Source of the DNA: Rhodoferax sp. OV413
GTDB lineage: Bacteria > Pseudomonadota > Gammaproteobacteria > Burkholderiales > Burkholderiaceae_C
DNA: 51,647 nt
Direction of reading: 5' to 3'
NCBI RefSeq assembly: GCF_945881795.1
Contig: NZ_CAMCVG010000006.1
Span: forward strand, 1-51,647
Below, one piece after another: positions 47,802 through 51,647 of this stretch. Under the pieces are notes generated by a model. That model made no database searches. It worked only from the letters and a program-made list of their open reading frames with translations, and was not told where the DNA came from. Numbering within the stretch: the stretch's first letter is position 1; the number at the start of each line of letters is the position of its first letter. The translations under genes and the position numbers were made by a program.

Positions 47802-48908
47802 ATGACTATTTTGGTAACCGGCGGCGCCGGCTTCATTGGAAGCAATTTTGTGCTGGACTGGCTTGCCGGCTCCAGCGAGACGGTGGTGAACCTGGACAAA
47901 CTCACCTACGCCGGCAATCGGGAGAATCTGGCTGCGCTGTCGGGCAACCCGGCCCATGTGTTTGTGCAGGGCGATATTGGTGACGCGGAGCTCATCACTC
48001 GCCTGCTGCAGGAACACCAACCCCGCGCGGTGCTGAACTTTGCGGCAGAGAGCCATGTGGACCGCTCGATTCACGGCCCGGGCGAATTCATCCAGACCAA
48101 TATCGTGGGCACCTTCCACCTGCTGGAAAGCGTGCGTGCTTACTGGGGTGCCTTGCCCGCGGACGCCAAGGCTGCCTTTCGCTTTCTGCACGTATCCACC
48201 GACGAGGTATACGGCTCACTCGCCAAAACCGACCCGGCCTTTACCGAGACCAAGCGCTACGAGCCCAACAGCCCGTACAGCGCCAGCAAAGCCGCCAGCG
48301 ACCATCTGGTGCGCGCCTACCACCACACCTACGGCCTGCCGGTACTCACCACCAACTGCAGCAACAACTACGGCCCCTTCCATTTCCCGGAAAAGCTCAT
48401 CCCGCTGCTGATCGTGAACGCCCAGGCCGGCAAGCCGCTGCCGGTGTATGGCGACGGCCAGCAAATCCGTGACTGGCTCTACGTCAAAGACCACTGCAGC
48501 GCCATCCGCCGCGTGCTGGAAGCCGGTGTGTTGGGCGAGACCTACAACGTGGGTGGCTGGAACGAAAAGCCCAACCTCGACATCGTCCACACCGTGTGCG
48601 CCCTTTTGGACGAACTCAAGCCGCGTGCCGACGGCAGGCCCTATAAGGATCAAATCACTTTTGTGACCGACCGGCCCGGACACGATCGCCGCTACGCGAT
48701 TGATGCCCGCAAGATTGAGCAGCAACTGGGCTGGAAGCCGGCCGAAACCTTTGAGACCGGCATCCGAAAAACCGTGCAGTGGTACCTCGACAACCCTCAG
48801 TGGGTGGCCAACGTGCTGAGCGGCAGCTACCGCGACTGGGTGAGCAAGCAGTACGGCGACCCCAGCAATACCGGTAACACTGTGGGCCACGCTGGAGCGA
48901 CGGCATGA
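47802..48908 (+). CDS. rfbB: dTDP-glucose 4,6-dehydratase
   Basis: Second step of dTDP-L-rhamnose synthesis. 368 residues of the extended short-chain dehydrogenase class: [12 protein letters not shown] (NAD binding), [30 protein letters not shown] and the catalytic YSASK (Tyr-x3-Lys). Typical of RmlB. The last ~20 residues are longer than usual. First gene of rfbBDAC; overlaps rfbD by 4 bases. Confidence 0.98.
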   Translation: MTILVTGGAGFIGSNFVLDWLAGSSETVVNLDKLTYAGNRENLAALSGNPAHVFVQGDIGDAELITRLLQEHQPRAVLNFAAESHVDRSIHGPGEFIQTNIVGTFHLLESVRAYWGALPADAKAAFRFLHVSTDEVYGSLAKTDPAFTETKRYEPNSPYSASKAASDHLVRAYHHTYGLPVLTTNCSNNYGPFHFPEKLIPLLIVNAQAGKPLPVYGDGQQIRDWLYVKDHCSAIRRVLEAGVLGETYNVGGWNEKPNLDIVHTVCALLDELKPRADGRPYKDQITFVTDRPGHDRRYAIDARKIEQQLGWKPAETFETGIRKTVQWYLDNPQWVANVLSGSYRDWVSKQYGDPSNTGNTVGHAGATA

Positions 48909-49810
48909 AGATCCTGCTGTTCGGCCGCGGCGGCCAGGTGGGCTGGGAGCTGCAGCGCTCTCTGAGCCTGTTGGGCGAGGTGGTCGCGCTGGACTTTGAC
49001 GCCCGCCAGAACCCGCAAGGCCTGTGCGGCGACTTTACCGACCTCGAAGGTCTGGCCCGCACGGTAGAAGCGGTGCAGCCCGATGTCATCGTCAACGCCG
49101 CGGCCCACACGGCTGTCGACAAGGCCGAGTCCGAACCCGAACTTTCACACACTATTAACGCCCGAGCGCCCGCCATACTTGCGCAAGCAGCTACAAAAAC
49201 AGGAGCATGGCTGGTGCATTACAGCACTGACTATGTGTTTGACGGCAGCGGCAGCGCGCCCTGGAAAGAATCCGATGCCACCGGCCCCTTGAGTGTCTAT
49301 GGCCAGACCAAGCTGGAAGGTGAGCAGGCGGTGGCGAACACTCCACGGCACCTGATCCTGCGCACCAGCTGGGTCTATGCCGCGCGCGGCGGCAACTTTG
49401 CCAAGACCATGCTGCGCCTGGCCGCTGAGCGCGAAAGCCTCACCGTCATCAACGACCAGTTCGGTGCGCCCACCTCCGCTGAACTTTTAGCCGACGTGAC
49501 GGCCCACGCCATCCGCAGCCTGCAAACCCAGCCTGATCTGGCCGGGCTCTACCACTGCATTGCGGCAGGAGAAACCAGCTGGTATGGCTATGCGCAGTTT
49601 GTGCTGGAGCAGGCCGCAGCGCTGGGACTCCCACTCAAGGCCACGGCGGCGCAGGTGGCACCCACGCCCACCAGCAGCTACCCCACCCCCGCCCGCCGGC
49701 CGCTGAACTCCCGGCTGGACACCACCAAACTGCAGAACGCCTTCGGGCTGCGCCTGCCGCACTGGCAAGAGGGTGTGAAACGCATGTTGATTGAGATTTC
49801 AGGGAACTAA
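48905..49810 (+). CDS. rfbD: dTDP-4-dehydrorhamnose reductase
   Basis: Last step of dTDP-L-rhamnose synthesis. 301 residues: [11 protein letters not shown] (nucleotide binding), [42 protein letters not shown] (Tyr-x3-Lys) and [11 protein letters not shown]. The region just before [10 protein letters not shown] is encoded by a copy of the 42-bp repeat ([15 protein letters not shown]) and matches the family alignment without any length change, an unusual situation for an inserted element. Confidence 0.97.
   Translation: MKILLFGRGGQVGWELQRSLSLLGEVVALDFDARQNPQGLCGDFTDLEGLARTVEAVQPDVIVNAAAHTAVDKAESEPELSHTINARAPAILAQAATKTGAWLVHYSTDYVFDGSGSAPWKESDATGPLSVYGQTKLEGEQAVANTPRHLILRTSWVYAARGGNFAKTMLRLAAERESLTVINDQFGAPTSAELLADVTAHAIRSLQTQPDLAGLYHCIAAGETSWYGYAQFVLEQAAALGLPLKATAAQVAPTPTSSYPTPARRPLNSRLDTTKLQNAFGLRLPHWQEGVKRMLIEISGN
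49165..49206 (+). repeat. 42-bp dispersed repeat, copy 10 (inside rfbD)
   Basis: AGCGCCCGCC, then TACTTGCGCAAGCA, then the 17-bp end GCTACAAAAACAGGAGC. Encodes [14 protein letters not shown] in the RfbD frame, same frame as the copies in ugpQ, proS and the small membrane protein. Confidence 0.8.
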
Positions 49811-49814
49811 GACC

Positions 49815-50750
49815 ATGACAAACACCAGCGAAAACACCAGCAAACTTGGCAGCGCGGTCGCAGGCGACAAACTTCGCAAAGGCATCATCCTCGCCGGCGG
49901 CTCGGGCACGCGGCTCTACCCGGCCACGCAGGCGGTCAGCAAGCAGTTGCTGCCCGTCTACGACAAGCCGATGATTTACTACCCCTTGAGCGTGCTGCTG
50001 CTGGCAGGCATCAAGGAGGTGTTGGTGATCAGCACACCGCAAGACACGCCGCGCTTCGAGCAGCTTCTGGGCGACGGCAGCCAGTGGGGCATCCATATTG
50101 AATATGCGGTGCAGGCCTCTCCGGACGGTTTGGCGCAAGCCTTTTTGATTGGCGAGCAGTTTCTGGATGGCGCCCCCAGCGCCCTGGTGCTGGGCGACAA
50201 CATTTTTTACGGGCACGACTTTGCCGGCCTGCTCCAAAACGCAAACCGCCAGACCCACGGCGCTACCGTGTTCGCCTATGCGGTCAATGACCCCGAGCGC
50301 TACGGTGTGGTGGAGTTTGATGCGCAGGGCCGGGCCATCAGCCTTGAAGAAAAACCCAAAGCGCCCAAGTCCCGCTACGCCGTCACCGGCCTGTATTTTT
50401 ATGACGCGGACGTGGTGGCATTGGCCAAACAGGTCAAACCGTCTGCCCGTGGCGAACTGGAAATTACCGACCTCAACCGCCTATACCTGGAGCGCGGAAC
50501 GCTGGATGTGCAAACCATGGGCCGTGGCTACGCCTGGCTGGACACCGGCACCCACGAGTCCATGCTGGAAGCGGGGCAGTTCATCCACACCATCGAAAAC
50601 CGCCAAGGCCTCAAAGTGGCTTGCCCCGAGGAAATTGTGTGGCGCAGCGGCTGGATTGACGACGCACAGTTGGAAAAGCTCGCGCAGGTGCTGGCCAAGT
50701 CGGGTTATGGCCAATACCTGCTGCGCCTATTGCAGGACAAGGTGTTCTGA
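49815..50750 (+). CDS. rfbA: Glucose-1-phosphate thymidylyltransferase
   Basis: First step of dTDP-L-rhamnose synthesis: dTTP plus glucose 1-phosphate to dTDP-glucose. 311 residues from the ATG at 49815, with about 20 extra residues before [69 protein letters not shown] and TGLYFYD are all RmlA motifs. Stop overlaps rfbC start by one base. Confidence 0.98.
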   Translation: MTNTSENTSKLGSAVAGDKLRKGIILAGGSGTRLYPATQAVSKQLLPVYDKPMIYYPLSVLLLAGIKEVLVISTPQDTPRFEQLLGDGSQWGIHIEYAVQASPDGLAQAFLIGEQFLDGAPSALVLGDNIFYGHDFAGLLQNANRQTHGATVFAYAVNDPERYGVVEFDAQGRAISLEEKPKAPKSRYAVTGLYFYDADVVALAKQVKPSARGELEITDLNRLYLERGTLDVQTMGRGYAWLDTGTHESMLEAGQFIHTIENRQGLKVACPEEIVWRSGWIDDAQLEKLAQVLAKSGYGQYLLRLLQDKVF

Positions 50751-51283
50751 TGCAGGTCATCCCAACGGCGATTGCCGACGTCTTGCTGATTGAGCCCAAG
50801 GTGTTCGGGGATGAGCGGGGCTTCTTTTTTGAGAGCTTTAACGAGCGCGCTTTCCGCCAAGCCACCGGCGTCACGCTGCCCTTTGTGCAGGACAACCACT
50901 CCAAGTCAGCCTACGGCGTGCTGCGCGGCCTGCATTACCAGACTCAGCAGCCGCAGGGCAAGCTGGTTCGGGTGACAGCGGGGGAAGTGTTCGATGTAGC
51001 GGTGGACATCCGCCCGCAGTCTCCCACCTACGGCAAGTGGGTCGGGGAGATTCTGTCCGCCACCAACAAGCGACAACTCTGGGTGCCGCCGGGACTGGCG
51101 CACGGCTTTGTGGTGCTGTCGGAATCCGCCGAGTTTTTGTACAAGACCACCGACTACTACGCCCCTGAACACGAGCGTTGCATCGCCTGGAACGACCCGA
51201 CATTGGCTATCGCTTGGCCGGCGCTGCGTTTCGCGCCCCTGCTCTCCGCTAAAGACGCAGCGGGCAGCCCGTGGGGCGCCTAG
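50750..51283 (+). CDS. rfbC: dTDP-4-dehydrorhamnose 3,5-epimerase
   Basis: Third step of dTDP-L-rhamnose synthesis, double epimerisation at C3 and C5. 177 residues, cupin fold: FGDERGFFFESFN, DNHSKSAYGVLRGLHYQ (catalytic His), VFDVAVDIR, VPPGLAHGFVVLSE and the active-site Tyr in YKTTDYYAPEHER. Completes rfbBDAC. The TGATG overlap with rfbA gives coupled translation. Confidence 0.97.
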   Translation: MQVIPTAIADVLLIEPKVFGDERGFFFESFNERAFRQATGVTLPFVQDNHSKSAYGVLRGLHYQTQQPQGKLVRVTAGEVFDVAVDIRPQSPTYGKWVGEILSATNKRQLWVPPGLAHGFVVLSESAEFLYKTTDYYAPEHERCIAWNDPTLAIAWPALRFAPLLSAKDAAGSPWGA

Positions 51284-51319
51284 TACAAACGTAAAAAGCA
51301 TCGGCTATCCTCGGGCGCT

Positions 51320-51647
51320 ATGGCCTCTGCTGACATGTTGACCGGCGACACCGCCTCGATTGCCCTGCCGGGTATTGGCCGCGCTTTGGTGGCGGCCGGC
51401 AAACTGCCGCAAAAAGCAGCAGAGGATATCTACCGCAAGGCGGTCTCAGGCAAAAATAGTTTCATCGCAGAGCTGGTGGGTTCAGCGGCCGTGTCCTCGG
51501 CCGATCTGGCGCAAACACTGTCGCAGGCGTTCGCAACCCCCCTAATCGACCTGGACGCGGTAGACCCGCAGCGCCTGCCCAAAGATCTTCTGGACGCCAA
51601 GATTTGCACCGATTTCCGGGTGCTGGTGCTCAGCAAACGCGGCAATC
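51320..51647 (+). CDS. pilB: Type IV pilus assembly ATPase PilB, N-terminal part
   Basis: The first 109 codons of a gene that runs off the window end. The visible part (MASADMLTGDTASIALPGIGRALVAAGKL, then a region with FIAELVGSAAVSSADLAQTLSQAFATPLIDLDAVD) is the MshEN/T2SSE N-terminal domain typical of PilB, which can bind c-di-GMP in relatives. The ATPase domain is outside the window. In related Burkholderiales pilB follows ispB directly. GspE of type II secretion is the alternative. Confidence 0.85.
   Translation, partial: MASADMLTGDTASIALPGIGRALVAAGKLPQKAAEDIYRKAVSGKNSFIAELVGSAAVSSADLAQTLSQAFATPLIDLDAVDPQRLPKDLLDAKICTDFRVLVLSKRGN

Noticed and set aside
51284..51319. Separate promoter for pilB
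   Set aside because: Only 36 bases after rfbC with no clear -35/-10; probably read through from rfb or from a promoter inside it.

Overview
The window is about 63% GC by eye and reads as chromosomal DNA of a betaproteobacterium, family Comamonadaceae (order Burkholderiales), most like Rhodoferax and its relatives. The reasons are the protein sequences themselves, the block DUF971-ubiE-Tim44-ubiJ-ubiB-fmdB-DUF502-aspS-nudB, the block proS/rppH-CNP1-proB-obgE-rpmA-rplU-ispB, the DUF3683-type giant oxidoreductase, and the cyanophycin synthetase. No rRNA, tRNA, CRISPR array, prophage or insertion sequence was seen. Coding density is very high and no gap exceeds about 210 bases.

Layout. 1-5.6 kb: 3' part of cphA (+), then gpsA, secB, grxC and a membrane rhodanese (all -), then gpmA (+). 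5.7-9.6 kb: ctpA, moeB-like, a diguanylate cyclase and a FlhG/MinD-like ATPase (all +). 9.7-25.7 kb: a long minus-strand run. Read in transcription order it is a DUF3683 FAD/Fe-S oxidoreductase, DUF971, ubiE, a Tim44-like protein, ubiJ, ubiB, fmdB, DUF502, aspS, nudB, a ybhP-like phosphatase, clsB, then folE, a BLUF photoreceptor and a DUF429 protein. 25.8-31.2 kb: ugpQ, a small membrane protein (-), hemA, prfA, prmC and a vapBC toxin-antitoxin pair. 31.2-37.8 kb: leuA and an SlyD-like isomerase (-), grxD (+), a lytic transglycosylase and proS (-), rppH and a CNP1-like protein (+). 37.8-42.0 kb: proB, obgE, rpmA, rplU (-), divergent from ispB (+). 42.0-51.3 kb: a nucleotide-sugar island with manC and a second sugar-nucleotide pyrophosphorylase (-), then ugd, a phosphohexomutase and rfbBDAC (+). 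The window ends in the first 109 codons of pilB.

How the genes fit together. UbiE, UbiJ, UbiB and the octaprenyl synthase IspB serve ubiquinone synthesis. FolE and NudB are the first two steps of the folate (pterin) branch. PrfA and PrmC are a release factor and the enzyme that methylates it. The sugar island can make GDP-mannose, UDP-glucuronate and dTDP-L-rhamnose, precursors for exopolysaccharide or LPS, but contains no glycosyltransferases, so the polymer genes must lie elsewhere.

Most notable observation: a fixed-length 42-bp dispersed repeat occurs ten times in this window, always aligning without gaps and always ending in a 17-bp mini-hairpin of the form GC-N13-GC. Some copies are intergenic. 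Five lie inside coding sequence (ugpQ, a small membrane protein, a lytic transglycosylase, proS, rfbD), four of these in the same reading frame, and one overlaps the gpsA start codon. Other points worth a check are a sigma-54-like promoter before rfbB, a folE-BLUF-DUF429 operon, mutually exclusive hairpins at the nudB start, and a dyad in an unusually AT-rich leuA upstream region.
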